DNA of 64,000 nucleotides. It comes from Cymodocea nodosa. Lineage: Eukaryota; Streptophyta; Magnoliopsida; Alismatales; Cymodoceaceae. The position numbers and the translations under genes are program-made. Position 1 is the stretch's first letter, and each line of letters opens with the position of its first letter. The stretch covers positions 1,136,001 to 1,200,000 of the forward strand of contig CM072343.1 in NCBI GenBank assembly GCA_036874045.1. Direction: 5' to 3'. Below are positions 1 to 12,085 of the stretch, one piece after another. The notes below the pieces were generated by a model. It was not told where the DNA came from. It saw nothing but the letters and a program-made list of their open reading frames with translations, and did no database searches.

Positions 1-64
1 CTGAGACATACACCAAGAGATGATATGAAGTTCTATAGAATCAACAATGACATGAATTGAAAAT

Positions 65-591
65 AGAACAATAGCAGTAATCCGAACTATGGTCCCATTA
101 CGTGGGGGTGGTCACATGAATAATTTTTTTCCAAGTCTTTTTATCTATTGTCAAATCTTTTGTTAAGTTAAATAAATTTCAATCTTTTTTTACAATTCTT
201 AACCAAATAGTTTTAAGTCTATATCTACTTTTTTAATTTTTTTTTTACATAATTAACTTTCCCATCTTAACTAGTATATTCCTTGATCTCTTAAGAATAT
301 GACTAAACCACCTAAGTTGAGTTTCTCTTATCTCATCTCCAATTAAGTGCAACTTCTTTATTCTTAATAAAATCATTTGTTAGCTTATTTCTTATAGTAC
401 TAACACTCATCTAAGTATACACACCCCAATAACACTAACTTTTTATATATACTCATCTTTATAGTCCAACATTTTAAACCATAAAGTATAACTAGGTGAA
501 TGATAGTTTTATAGAATCTTCCTTTTAAAAGCATTTCCCTTCATATATCTTACTTTAATATTATAAATAACATTTTTTATATTTCTACTAT
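65..591 (-). mobile_element. 3' part of an RTE-type LINE (left piece)
   Basis: On the minus strand this piece ends in a GTT/ATT-rich tail near position 65-80, typical of plant RTE-like LINEs. It lines up base by base with the LINE at 55.7-56.2 kb (for example the shared stretches around 'ctattcttaataaaa' and 'gaatgatagttttatagaa'). It covers the region after the reverse transcriptase. Its sequence resumes at 1842 after the inserted LTR. It lies in an intron of the CNGC gene. Confidence 0.7.
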
Positions 592-1841
592 GTTAAGGAT
601 TTTATGTTTTGATGATGATCATTATTTTATTTATATATGTCTTAAAACTACAGTTAAAGAAACTTTAAATATAACTGTATGATAAATTTTCACAAGTAAA
701 AATCCAATGGAATAAATCCCTAATATTTAAGTAAACTCCACAAAGACTTATAATGTTTACGTAAACCTAATGGAGTTAGAATGTTGTGTTTAAGCATCAT
801 GTGAACTTTACAGTGTTTCATGATATTTATGTAAATTCAATAGAATTAGTTTGATGTATTTAAACAACCTTTCTAAGGAGTCTGTAGTATTTACGAAAAC
901 TCAATGAGATTAGTTCATTATATTTACACTTGTAAATTTCATGAGGTACTTGTGATGTTTATGTAAACTCAACAAAGTTAGTCTGTTGTGTTTATCTTTT
1001 ATGCACTTAAAAGTCACAATGAATAAAAAGAATATGTAGTTTAAAATTCAAATTAAACAACCTTTTCAAAGATACTGAAAGAGTGTCAATTAACCCACGA
1101 TTTTCCACATTCATAGTCGAAGAATTGAAAATCGTGGTTGAACATGTATTTGGTTGTGTACGTTTGTACATGATTATAAATATGTGAAAATATTAAGGTG
1201 AATATACACAATACCGGAAAGTCAAATACTGAAGTATTTTTACACAGGAACTACTAATCGAGAGTGTAGTTATTCAATCATTAGAGAAACATGAAGATTC
1301 CAGTCATTCAGAAAAAGACTTTTCTAACTTGATCAAACTTCAATCAGTTTTGAGAAAAACAAGTATTTTTATATGTTTTTATTTTTGAAAGTTTTTCTCT
1401 TGAGCTTTTGAAGTTTTCAAAAACCTATTATACTTGACGTGTAAGTGGAGGATGAACCTAACGAAAATGTGTTTTCATTAGTTCATGATGTTTACACAAA
1501 CACGAGTACTATGCCTCATTGGTTCGTGGTGTTCAACTAAACTTAACAAAGTTGGTACTTTGTAAGTTCATGGTGTTTGTCTTTTAAGCCACAATCAATG
1601 TCAAGTTAAAGAAAACAAAGTTGTAACTCTAGGTGCATAGTAGATACTTAAGTGGAGTTCAAGGAGTAAATGTATCCAAGTTAGAGAACCGCTATAAATT
1701 TTTGTGTCTTTTATTCTTGATTTGTGGTTTTTCAAAAAGTTACTCAAAAAGGTTATATTGATTGTTCTCCACATACTATAAAAAGTTAAAAAAAAGAAAT
1801 AGAATACTTAATTCACCTCTCCTCTTAAGCACTCAAATCTA
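592..1841 (+). mobile_element. Copia-type solo LTR (fossil)
   Basis: The segment opens with TGTTAAGGATTTTATG followed by 'tttgatgatgatc', a form typical of long SIRE/Maximus-type copia LTRs, and closes with 'caaatctaaca' after a CT-rich 'ttcacctctcctct' stretch. It interrupts a LINE: LINE sequence stops at 591 and resumes at 1842. The flanking pentamers tacta and tatta resemble a diverged 5-bp target duplication. No internal region or second LTR is present, so it looks like an old solo LTR. Family assignment is from end motifs only. Confidence 0.6.
721..1000 (+). repeat. Degenerate ~65-bp direct repeats inside the LTR
   Basis: A motif of the form 'tgatgtttatgtaaactcaa' recurs near 721, 751, 821, 885 and 953, each followed by 'agttagt' plus a half motif ending 'gtgttta'. 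The main spacing is 65-70 bp. The copy at 755-766 is the perfect palindrome GTTTACGTAAAC. Confidence 0.65.
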
Positions 1842-1975
1842 ACATATTATATTATTATTGCTACTTATTATAGATCTTAGATATTTAAAAGTTTCACTTT
1901 TATGAATCTTATGACTATTTAAATATATACCTTCATCATTATTTCTATTATAGTTGAACCTACATTCTATAGGTG
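1842..1975 (-). mobile_element. RTE-type LINE (right piece, continuing past the LTR)
   Basis: This sequence matches the LINE at 56.26-56.38 kb in the same orientation ('ttgctacttattatagatctta', then the 'catcattatttctatt' region). It therefore continues the LINE piece that ends at 591. The two pieces together show that the copia LTR was inserted into an existing LINE. Confidence 0.6.
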
Positions 1976-1986
1976 TGTTTGATACA

Positions 1987-2029
1987 CCCAACTCTTAGCT
2001 CTTTTTTGACAGAAGAGTTAGGAGTTGGG
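1987..2029. repeat. Short inverted repeat (hairpin)
   Basis: CCCAACTCTTAGCTCTTTT is followed within a few bases by an almost exact inverted copy ending GGAGTTGGG. The stem is about 19 bp with two or three mismatches and the loop is about 5 nt. It may be a remnant of a foldback MITE; no other part of such an element is visible. Confidence 0.5.
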
Positions 2030-2084
2030 TTGAATAGCTCTTTTGGAGTTGAAAAATGTGTACCTAGACCATTTCATTTTAACA

Positions 2085-2355
2085 TCTAAAATGGTTTGGT
2101 CATATGACTCATACCCATAGAAGGGTAATAGATGCATCTATAAGAAAAGAAGAATTAAGAATAACAGAGGTGAAATTAAAAGAGGCAGAAGAAGGCCAAA
2201 AATTAATTAGTTTGAAACAGTGAAAAAAAATTCAAAATTTCATAATTTAACAAAAAATTTAGCTATGAATAGAAGTAAATAGAGGGAAAGAATTCATGTG
2301 CCCAACCCTAACCCTACAAAGCAAGATTATGGCATTGATTGCCGTTGTTACATGC
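2085..2355 (+). mobile_element. RTE-type LINE 3' end (second copy)
   Basis: The plus strand carries the end of the LINE coding region, with the Trp-Phe-Gly-His-like 'tggtttggtcatatgac' and the 'agaagaaggccaaaa' region, then the 3' tail 'caagattatggcattgatt' ending GCCGTTGTT. It matches 11500-11752. It has been cut down to the last ~270 bp, as is common for LINEs that truncate at the 5' end. Confidence 0.65.
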
Positions 2356-2928
2356 AGCTTTTCACTTAGCAGAGCAGCCTATGCACAGTGAATTATGTTT
2401 GGACCAAAATTCAATCATTTTAGTCTAAATGATAGATATCCAACACAACAATGATAACATGACAGATTTTGGCGATGATCTTTGAATTGGTTTGAAACAT
2501 TTATGAAATTCATTATTAATAATTATTGGACATAATTCCACATAATTACTATCCAAACATTATTAGATTAGATTGCAACCCTATTATTACATGATTGGTC
2601 ATTGTCAATGGAATAAACTTAATCATAAAAATAACAAATTACATTCAAATACATGTCATAAATGTTTGAATGTATAGATTGTAAATAATCCTTTTTTATC
2701 CAAACTACATGCAATATGGTTAAAAGAATAATACATACAATAAGGTTAGTCAGTTTGGAAGTCAAGTGAATGCCAATGGAACATTTTTCACAAAAATATT
2801 AATCAAATTATTTTTTGAGTAGAAAAATCATAAATTAAATTGCTAGTAGAAAAGAAGAAAATATAATACTACTTTTGAATTGGATTTACATCCAAGGATT
2901 TCAGACTTCAATGTCTTATTTAACTTAC

Positions 2929-5900
2929 CCTCCTAAGAAGTGACAAGCAGAGATGACGCTTTATATCCCGTCTAAGGTCCTTTGGAAGATTACAGAGTAA
3001 ATTTTCCTCATTTACTCCTCTTGTCTCTTGCCATCTATATTGCTCATGTCGACGTATCCTTTCTCTAAGGTTCTCAGGAAGCAAACGATGTGACATCCAT
3101 TGCTCGGTATCACGCCTTTTTACCCTCATTTCTTCTATTCTTACTGTTGTAGATTGAAGATATGTCTGCAACAAAGTATGTTAAGCTGTTAGCCTGGCTA
3201 TCTTCTTAACTACATAAAATGCAACCAAAATTAATTAAATATGGCATGCAGTATGATTGAAATAGCAATATACATACCACATCTAGAAGGACTTTGTTGA
3301 ATTATAGTTTAAAGATAGAGAAATGAATATGAGAGAAACCTAACCTGCATATTGCCGATAAGAAGGGAAAACAAGACCAAGCCAGCAATAGCAATGAATA
3401 CTGCAAATAGATTCTCCCAAACATAAGTGCTCGTTTCCAAACCTTGGGCAAGAGAACTGCAAAAAAGCAAGTGACCACATCACCAACTGTGGCATGGAAA
3501 AAGAATGAATATGGCATTTCACGGTCACATGAATAAATATGCAAAGAAAAACAGATGGCAGATGCACAACACATGAATACAGCATTCAAACAAGTCAGCT
3601 GTAAATTGGCTCTTATGCTTATAACCACCTTTTCTCAAGTCCTTATTTACTTTTATTAAATTTTTTGACAATTTATGCAAGTTTGCAAAATTTATTTTAA
3701 TTTTTCAAGCTCATTGTGTTAAAAAAAGTAACAAAAATAAAAATAAAATGAAACTATAAGAGTTTTTGTGATTCTTACATAAATTTGAATAGGCAACTCA
3801 AGTTTAAATATTAAATTAATTTTTTGTAGGGTAACTTTGGATATAAAAAATATCCTCTAAATTTTAGATCATCAAGAAACTATGAATTTGATTATTGTCA
3901 CATTCATTTCATACAAAAAGAACATGCATCTATGACTTTAGACTTTTTCAAATGATAATAAGGTTGGCAAAGTTAATTTTCTTTCTTTATTGTAATTTAG
4001 AGTATAATTGGATATAGATAAAATTTTAAATTGATTTTTTAATTGTGTATTAAGGTGAAAAAAGACCAGGTTAACGACTAATTCTTTCAAAATTTAAATC
4101 TAATTTTTGCATCTAACATACATCATAAACAAATAGTTATAGATAGGTACATGTCATAAGAGAGTTGTTTAGGCTAATAATCATAATAAAACATCAATAA
4201 AAAAATAGATGTATTGTTATCTTTAGCAATAAATAACAATATGCTTTTATAATTCCTAATAGATATTTTGAATCTATTACATGAAAAATTAATCCTTGCA
4301 AAACATGGGGCTATCACTAATATAACAAGAAGAAAAAAAAAGAATGATACCATGTATCATTTTTGTTAAATAATGTACAAGATGATCCGTGCTGTTTACT
4401 TATGGGAAAATCAAAGGGCCTCTCTTCAAAGTTCCAACCACCATAAATACACCAAAAGGAAAGCATCGTTGGTCATAACTGAAAACAACTCTACGTTCTA
4501 ATTTTTATAGAAAAATGGTGAAATGACCACATGATATGAGTGGAAAGGAAATGTCTCTAACTGTGCAGCAAGTAGGGGGATTTGGGATGCTTTGAGCCCC
4601 ACTGTGGTTCAGGAGGGCTTATGTTTTATTTCCATGAGAGACTTCCAAGATGTCATTCAGATAATGAAAAAGGGCAAGACAGATGCTAAGCAGCAATTGC
4701 TTCTGATGATGCATGCAATCTGCCAGTGAATATGGTTGCAGTGGAATGCAAAGTTTTTTTAACCATGTTGCTTCATAAAGGAGCTGGTGAAGCAAGCCTT
4801 TAACTTCTTCCATTCTTTGGAGACAGCCTTTGTTAAAACATGAGAGTCTGAGACAACCTGGGGATTTTGCTTTCCTTTCAATTTGTTGTACTATTTTTCC
4901 TTTTCATGAAACTTATCATTATTAATGAGATTCAAAGAATATACTTTTCAATAAAAAGGAAATATATTTTTTATCCTTACTTCCCATTCGGAGTCTATAT
5001 TGGAAAAATATATCTTTTATTCTTCCAACAAAATTTGTTTTATAAATTCAGCTAACCACTTTTTCTTTTCAGAAATACTTCAGTGACAAGGTGAAAACAT
5101 GGAAACTTCACCATCAGTAAAATAAAAACTGGGTGTGGCAAGAAGACAAGAAACCTAAGTCTAAAAATATATGAAAGCATGGGGTGAGAGCATATGTACA
5201 TAGCTGAACAATCTACACAATGCAACAGATCAACAGTCAAACAAACTCACATTGATCATAATAATAAAAAACAGTGATGACAATCCAAATGAAATGTCAG
5301 TGAAATTTATGTATGTTAACGAGTGATTCCTGGAGGCTAACCTTGAAGAATTTAAATTGAGAATTTGATAAATTCAACTTCATAAAAAGAGAAAAATCTG
5401 CAGATGTTAAGTTAAATAAAAATTACATTTTAAATTATAGATAAATATAATTGCACAAACCTTAAACTTTGTAGTCCCCACCAGAAGCAGTAAAAAAGCT
5501 TCTCTAAAAATTTCGTTGATTGAGCAACATTTTGAAGAGCAGATAAATATATACCAAAATCAAAGGATGTTGTATTTGGTTTAACAATTGGACAAGCATC
5601 ATGCAAAAATTTGTAAGGTTTTTTTCCACAATCATATAATGATGTAATATTGCAATCAGAATGACAACATTTTCTTCTCCGGCATGTATCTTCTCGTTCT
5701 ATTGAAAGCAAATACCAAAGTGCACCGCATACCTAAAGGCATCCAGAAATAGAAATTCAGAGAATGAGCGCATATTGCTATGAAACAAAAGGAATAAAAA
5801 CTAGTTTATATAAAATGATCATGGCCAAGATCACTTGTATATGAGAATAAACCATTTCTAGCATTAAAAAATAGATTGTAGGCTATATAAATGCATGTAA

Positions 5901-8900
5901 ACTGCCTAACTAGGAATTGTTAAACCAGCAAGGGTACCATGATCTACAAAATTTAAAGATTTTACAAACAAGTAAAATTTTAAAGTTGTTTTTCCAAGAA
6001 GTATTTGATTTGATGCTTATCTGAAATCAGAATATGAAATTTCTTGTAAAAATTAACTTTGATTCCAAGAAAACCACCATGTTAATGTTACACATGTTTA
6101 ATCAAAGAATGAAACAGGAAATACTATAAATGAAACACACAAAAAATGAATTACTTTGCAATAAACACAAAACACCATTTCAAATAAAAATTGTCAAATA
6201 GATGTTGATATTCTGTTCCATCAAGAACAAATGAAAGAGGTGCATAACAAACAGGAATGCAGAAAAGGAGATTTCAGAGTAAAACATCAATCATTCAAAA
6301 GTTTCCAGTTAAAAAGTAGTTGTACTTTACTACATATATCATAATGTTTTCTAATCAAGATTTTATGTAGAAAAAATACAAGCACATCATAAAATATGAT
6401 AAATGAATTGAAATGCCCTAGAAGAAGATAATTATCTTACATGGCTTGCTAGCATGTACAGTAGGAGATTAAAAACAGCTCCAGCCCATGCAGTTTCAGT
6501 GATTATGCCAGCAGATCTAGTGACTTCCCTGTATAGGGGGAATATCCGAGCAACTCGTGGGATATATTGGACTAGAACAATAAACTTCAGCAGATCCTTA
6601 GCCGTTACTGACCTTTCATGATTCAGGCTAATAATAATAATAGTGATCTGAAAGGATAAAGATGCATATAAGCAGTGACACCTCATCAAATGGAAGTTCC
6701 CTCTTAAGTATTAGCTTTAACTTGAGCAACATGTTAGAAAGGGAATGCTGAATATAAATTCCCAAGCATGGACGTAAACATTTTATGAGTAGGGGCCACT
6801 TCATTGTGAACCCAGATCTCACATAAAAAAATTTGAAGTACAAATGGATTTTGCTAATGTAAATTCCAACTTACAGCAAAAGAATAATAAAATAGGAGAC
6901 ATAATCAAAATAGTAAACATATTGTCTTAGAGAAAATACAATAAGGGGTTCTTAAAATAAAATGAGGCTATTTCTCTAATTGGCCTTATTTTCTACTTCT
7001 CTAAAAGAGGTTCATACTTCACTAGAGTCATTTCCTGTTCTGGCTATCTGATGCCTGGTCTTTATTTTCTTTTATTTGTTCCTCAAATTGAGTATATGAT
7101 TCCTTGAAATTCACCTTACATTAATATAATATGGCACTCATCACTTATTTACTTCACAGAAAAGTTAAATCTCCCAACAGAGAAGGTACTTATTTCAACT
7201 TAATCAAGGTTGATATGATAGAATATTAACTTTGTCACAAATTATAAAAACATAATGTTCTTGTCAGCATAATACAAAAAATTATTGTACTTTTTTAGGA
7301 ACTTAGGTGATAAGCCAGGACATCTAGGCAGCATACTTTTTAAGACAGAACCTAGGTGTTAAGGCACAAATTGATCGTGCTTATGGCTGTTTACCTTGAT
7401 TTGTCTTAATTGAGAGAATCTTTTGTCAAATCTGTTCAATTAAATATATGCTTTTTAAGGTTCTGAAATGTTTTTTCTTCCAAAAATACTTAAATATAAA
7501 TTTTATTAATGGAATGCTACAAAAATATAGATAATTATTGAAATGAATAATTATATAAATTAATGAAATATACATATCAGTATCATTACACCTCATTACC
7601 TTGATTTGATGTTTCTTAGGATTTTTATACATTTGAATGTTATTTAGAAAATAATAGAGCTAAAACTGTACATAATTATTGTTAAATATATATATCAATA
7701 TATGCTTAAAAAAATAAAAAATTAATATTACTTACCACCTAGATGCCTAAGAAAGATTCTAGGCACCTATTTAAATATCCACATCTTATTTTAATCCATG
7801 TATTATATATTTATGAATATTTAATAATTATTATGTATACCTTTATCTCTGTTATTTCCTAAATAATATTGAGATACATAAATAATCCTAATATAAAATT
7901 AAAATACAAAGATTATTAATTCTAATATATATTTTGAATTTTTTTTATTTTGGTAATATTCCATCAAAAATTTATATTTAATTTTTTTGCAAATAAAAAT
8001 ATTTTAAAAACATATCTTTAATTAAACAGAGCTAACAAAAAATCCACTTAGTTAAAACAAGGCAAGATTAACAACCAAGACATGATCAATTCATGTCTAC
8101 GTAATTGCCTTAAAAAGTATGAAGCCAACAGCTATCATCTTCCCACATATAATCCAATATTCACCCTCTATGACCTTTCAATCGATTACATCCTGATACC
8201 ATAAGTGAAAAGAGAGAAGCCATATCACTGGAAGAATTATTCTTGATCAAATCATCTAGCACACCATAACTTAGAAACAAACACAATGAATTCAAATGCT
8301 TGATCTGTTATGATGAAAATTCAAATACATGATGAGTATAATGACCATAAAAAATACTAGAAATCCCTCAGAGGATACACCTCCTGGGAGATGAATAGGG
8401 CACCTGTGGAAGAGGAAGAACTGCCAGCAGATCAATCAAGAAATAGGACAACAAATATTTTTTAGCTATTGCTGAAAGATCTTCAACCAAAACACCCCTG
8501 CCAAATACTCGAGATGATGGAGCAATAAAACCAGTTCGGAACTGAAAAATGATGTGTAACAAATAAAATATATCTGTGAACGAGCGTAACACACTTGCTG
8601 TAATTTTCAACTTTTTATCCAAACGAAGACAGCGGTGCTCATCAACAAATGGTATGTATAAAAACAATGGATCAACAGAAACGGCTAGCACACATGAAAG
8701 AACAAAAATTTTGTTCCATCTCTGTAGAAACTGTCCCTGAGGATCAAGAATTTTCTTCTTTGATGTAGACTTCACTGACGCATCTTTAGCAGATTTGTCA
8801 TTAAAAAGCCTTTTGATTGCTTCAGTTCCCCTCATGATGGTATTCACCTTTGATCCACCCAATCTGTTTCTTTCTGAAAGCATTGGCTCAGAAATGAGGG

Positions 8901-8926
8901 ACCTTTCTGAGGTCCAATATTGAAAC
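2929..8926 (-). CDS. Cyclic nucleotide-gated ion channel (CNGC), partial
   Basis: Plant CNGCs are plasma-membrane (sometimes endomembrane) cation channels gated by cyclic nucleotides and calmodulin, acting in Ca2+ signalling. Five exons with GT-AG borders keep frame: 8404-8926, 6441-6647, 5461-5732, 3345-3456 and 2929-3165. In order they encode the N-terminus with KILDPQGQFLQRWNKIF, S1, S2 (FYLLHIIFQFRTGF), S3 ending LLAVLPLPQ, S4 (FIVLVQYIPR), S5 (ETAWAGAVFNLLLYMLASH), the Cys-rich turret, the pore helix (FYCFWWGLQSL), the filter segment, S6 and the C-linker (MSHRLLPENLRERIRR). The cyclic-nucleotide-binding and IQ exons are not seen and should lie left of position 1. The first exon here starts mid-codon, so the initiator ATG is upstream or, less likely, an internal Met. 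The sequence resembles Arabidopsis CNGC1/CNGC10 (group I). The filter reads Ala-Gln-Gly where related channels usually begin with Gly. Confidence 0.93.
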
Positions 8927-9567
8927 CTGCATATCACAAAAAAGCAACAAGGTCTTTTGAGCTAATTTGGTAGTTGTTATACCTCAATGATTTATTGTAG
9001 AAAAAAAGCACCAGCAAAAGGCATTGGACAATTTTTGAAGGCACTACCATAATAGGGTTATAATTGAGGACTAAACCAATTCAAATATTTGAACATATGA
9101 TATATAGCTTGGCAATGCTCAAAACAAAGATAGCTTGCAGCTATGATTGGAGCTGTACATGTTTTACTTCAAGATCGAACGTAATGTGGAAGGGAAATGC
9201 TCTCTATTAACTCATGATCAAAATAAGGATTACCTATTTATAGTGTCCTAATGAGCTAGTTTAAATAGACACCCATCTACCCAATAACATGATAACATAA
9301 TGACATATAACATAATGGGCACTACCATTTGAGGTTGAGGATATATATCTAACATATCCAACTTCTTAATTGCTATACAAATATTCAAACATACTAAGCC
9401 ATAATTCTTTTGATGATACATAAAGGCCTAACTATATGGAATTTTTATTATTTCCTTTATAAAAATTCTTTAATATAATGATGATTAACCTTAATATATT
9501 TTGTATTTTCATGGAATGTAGAATTCTAGACAATGAAGAATGCAGTTTGATCACTACAATGCATTGA

Positions 9568-10310
9568 TGTGAGACATTGTTACAAGCCATTATCTAGGAG
9601 GATCAACACACAGATTGAGGAGGATGGGAGAGGTTGTGCTGCCGACCAATGGTACCAAACTACAAGGTTGAACCGCCTAGAATGTTCAGTGCAACCCTAA
9701 AGATCAACAGTCAAACTAGGGAGGAAGGTGGAAGGGAAAAGAATTAATAGTGGAAAGAGAGAGATAGTTAGTAAGGTAGTGAACTGCCCTTACATAAGAT
9801 GGAACTAAAGAATTAACAATATTCTACCTGCCCTATTAGAAGCTAGCACTCCTCTATTTATACATGTTTATCTATAACTAACCACGTTATAACAAATAGT
9901 AATGGTCTTATATGATGGGTTTGTTACATCCCTCCCTCCTTAAAACGTTCATCATCCATGGCAAACAAGGCTGGCCACCTAGCAGTGATCTCCTTTTTAG
10001 GCTCCCATGTTTCTTCTATCTCCTCCCCTCCTTTCCACTGGATTAAGATGTTTACAGCAACTCGCCCTCCCCTTTTTGCCAAACATCCATCCAACACTCT
10101 TTTTGGGTGCTGATGAATAATATTTCTATCATAAAGCTCAGGTATAATGGTTTCAACTCTGTGCTCTCCATGCTTCTTTTTCAATAATGAAACATGGAAT
10201 ACCAAGAGAACTTTGGATTCGGTGGGTAACTGCAACCTGTAAGCATCCTTCCCAATCTGTTCTTCGATTTGATAAGGGCCATAGATTCTGAAATACCATT
10301 CCCTAGTTAA
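9568..10310 (-). mobile_element. 3' end of a chromodomain Ty3/Gypsy element (chromovirus fossil)
   Basis: On the minus strand, about 9924-10235 encodes the C-terminal tail of a chromovirus integrase: an IPEL...RVL segment followed by a chromodomain (ILIQWKGGEEIEETWEP). A purine-rich tract (about 9930-9945) and a probable 3' LTR of about 360 bp follow, opening TGTAACAAACCC near 9929 and holding a TATAAATAG box. Only this 3' end is present, so the element is a truncated old copy. It sits in the long 5' intron of the CNGC gene. Confidence 0.75.
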
Positions 10311-10489
10311 AAGGAATATTGTTTACCAGTGTTGAAATACCATTCTAGAGGACAGACTTGTAGTAATTCATTGGTGCAAATGTGATATACTGTTACTGTA
10401 AAATGACATATCATTTGTTCCTTTAGGATCTAGAGCTCAAATAATTTAGCATACCGATTTTTCAATAACCATACCAAGTAGAAAATCAA

Positions 10490-11752
10490 ATGGGTAATTA
10501 TGGAATTGATGAGTCATACTAAATTAACGGGCCATATTATGAAATTATGGAAAAGACTAATTGTGTAAAGACTAAGACATGTAACTAAAATCACAGAAAA
10601 ATCAATTTGTATTTATACCAAGTAGGTCAACAATGAAAATTATTCATTTATTTAGACAATTGGTAAAAAAAAATTAGATCTAAGAAAAAGGACCTCCATA
10701 TGATTTTCATTGATTTAGAAAAATCTTATGATAGAGTACCCAGAAACCTATTGTGGTAGGTTTTAGAAAAAAAGAAATACCCATAAGATATATTGAAATT
10801 ATATACGATATGTATGAAAGAGAAGTTATTAATGTTAAAACTGTAAGAGGAGAAACTAAGGAATTTCTAACAGGTATAGGTTTACACCAAAGATCCTCTT
10901 TAAGTCCATACCCATTTGTCTTAGTTATAAGTGAAATAACAAAGAAAATTCAAAGAGAAATACCCTGATATATGCTGTTTACTGATGATATAGTTTTGGT
11001 TCACAAAAGTAAAGCAAGAATTAGTTCTAAATTAAAGTATGTAGAAATACTTCAAAGTCCAAAGAATTTAGATTGAGTACATCAAAAACTAAATATATGG
11101 AGTGTAGATTTAACAAAAATAGGAATTATGATGAAAGTATAGAATTAAATGGTTATGAGATTCACAAAGGTAAAACTTTTAAGTATTTAAGATCTATAAT
11201 ATATACTAATGGTGAAATCATAGAGCATGTTATTCATACGATTAAAGTAAGATGATGAAGTAGAGAAATACTTTTGGAGTGTTTGTGATAAGAAGATATC
11301 CTTAAAGTTAAAAGAAAAATTCTATAAAACTATTATATACTGGGTTATGCTTTATAGCTGAGAACACTAGATTGTAAAACATGACCATATGCAAAAAATT
11401 AGTGTAGTTGAGACATGTATGCTTAGATGGATGAGTGGTAATACTACAGGAGATAATCTAAAAGATTGTTTTATTTAGGAATAGAGGAGTTGCACTGATT
11501 GAAGATAAGAAAAAATTAACTTAAGTGGTTTAGTCATATTATTAGGAGACCAAAGAATACACCAATTAGGAGAGGAGAATTAATTGGCTCAGAGGAAACT
11601 AAGAGTAATAGAAGAAGGCTTAAAACTATTTAGTTAGTAATTGTGAGCAAAGATTTAAATTTATGTAATTTAACCAAACATTTGGCCTTAGATATGAAAG
11701 AAAAGGATTTAACCAAATAGGATTATGACTTAGATTTTTGTTGTTGTTGTAG
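10490..11752 (+). mobile_element. RTE-type LINE with reverse-transcriptase remains (third copy)
   Basis: The plus strand encodes pieces of an RTE-like reverse transcriptase in order: a GRST segment (about 10625), motif A FIDLEKSYDRVP (10705-10741), a GLHQ..SLSPY segment (10880-10910), the active-site box MLFTDDIVLV (about 10972-11001) and a thumb region with TKYMECRFNKN (11078-11110). The 3' tail ends in (GTT)n at 11735-11752. The 5' half, including an endonuclease, is missing. In-frame stops (for example TAG at 10757 where Trp is expected) show it is dead. It lies in the CNGC 5' intron, antisense to that gene. Confidence 0.85.
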
Positions 11753-12085
11753 GAAAAAACGACATTAATGGGAAAACTAATTAGATTCTGAGCGAAACAT
11801 TTGAAGCTTCAAATAAACAAAACCTGCAAATATGGATAAAAATAGACTTGTGCATCCATCCCCTAGAACTTATTTAACTATAAATAGAAATAATTGAAAG
11901 AAAATGACTCATGTGACGTAGTAAGATTATGATTCGAATTGCTATTGTTGTATAAAAGTATCATATTAACGAAAGAAGCAAATTAAATTTTGAGGGAAAA
12001 TTTCGAGGCTTCAAACAAACAAAACCTGCAGGTATGGATAAAAGTAGACTTGCGCATCCATCCTCTAGAACTGATAAACCTTGGA
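11671..12085 (+). repeat. ~200-bp tandem duplication across the LINE 3' end
   Basis: Sequence around 11671-11870 recurs at about 11872-12075 with an offset of 202-204 bp. Both copies contain 'gattatgac/t', a GTTGTTG-type tail, 'cttcaaa(t/c)aaacaaaacctgca', 'tatggataaaa(a/g)tagactt' and 'gcatccatcc'. The unit spans the LINE's last ~80 bases plus downstream non-LINE DNA, so the duplication came after the LINE insertion. Divergence between copies is moderate. Confidence 0.75.
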
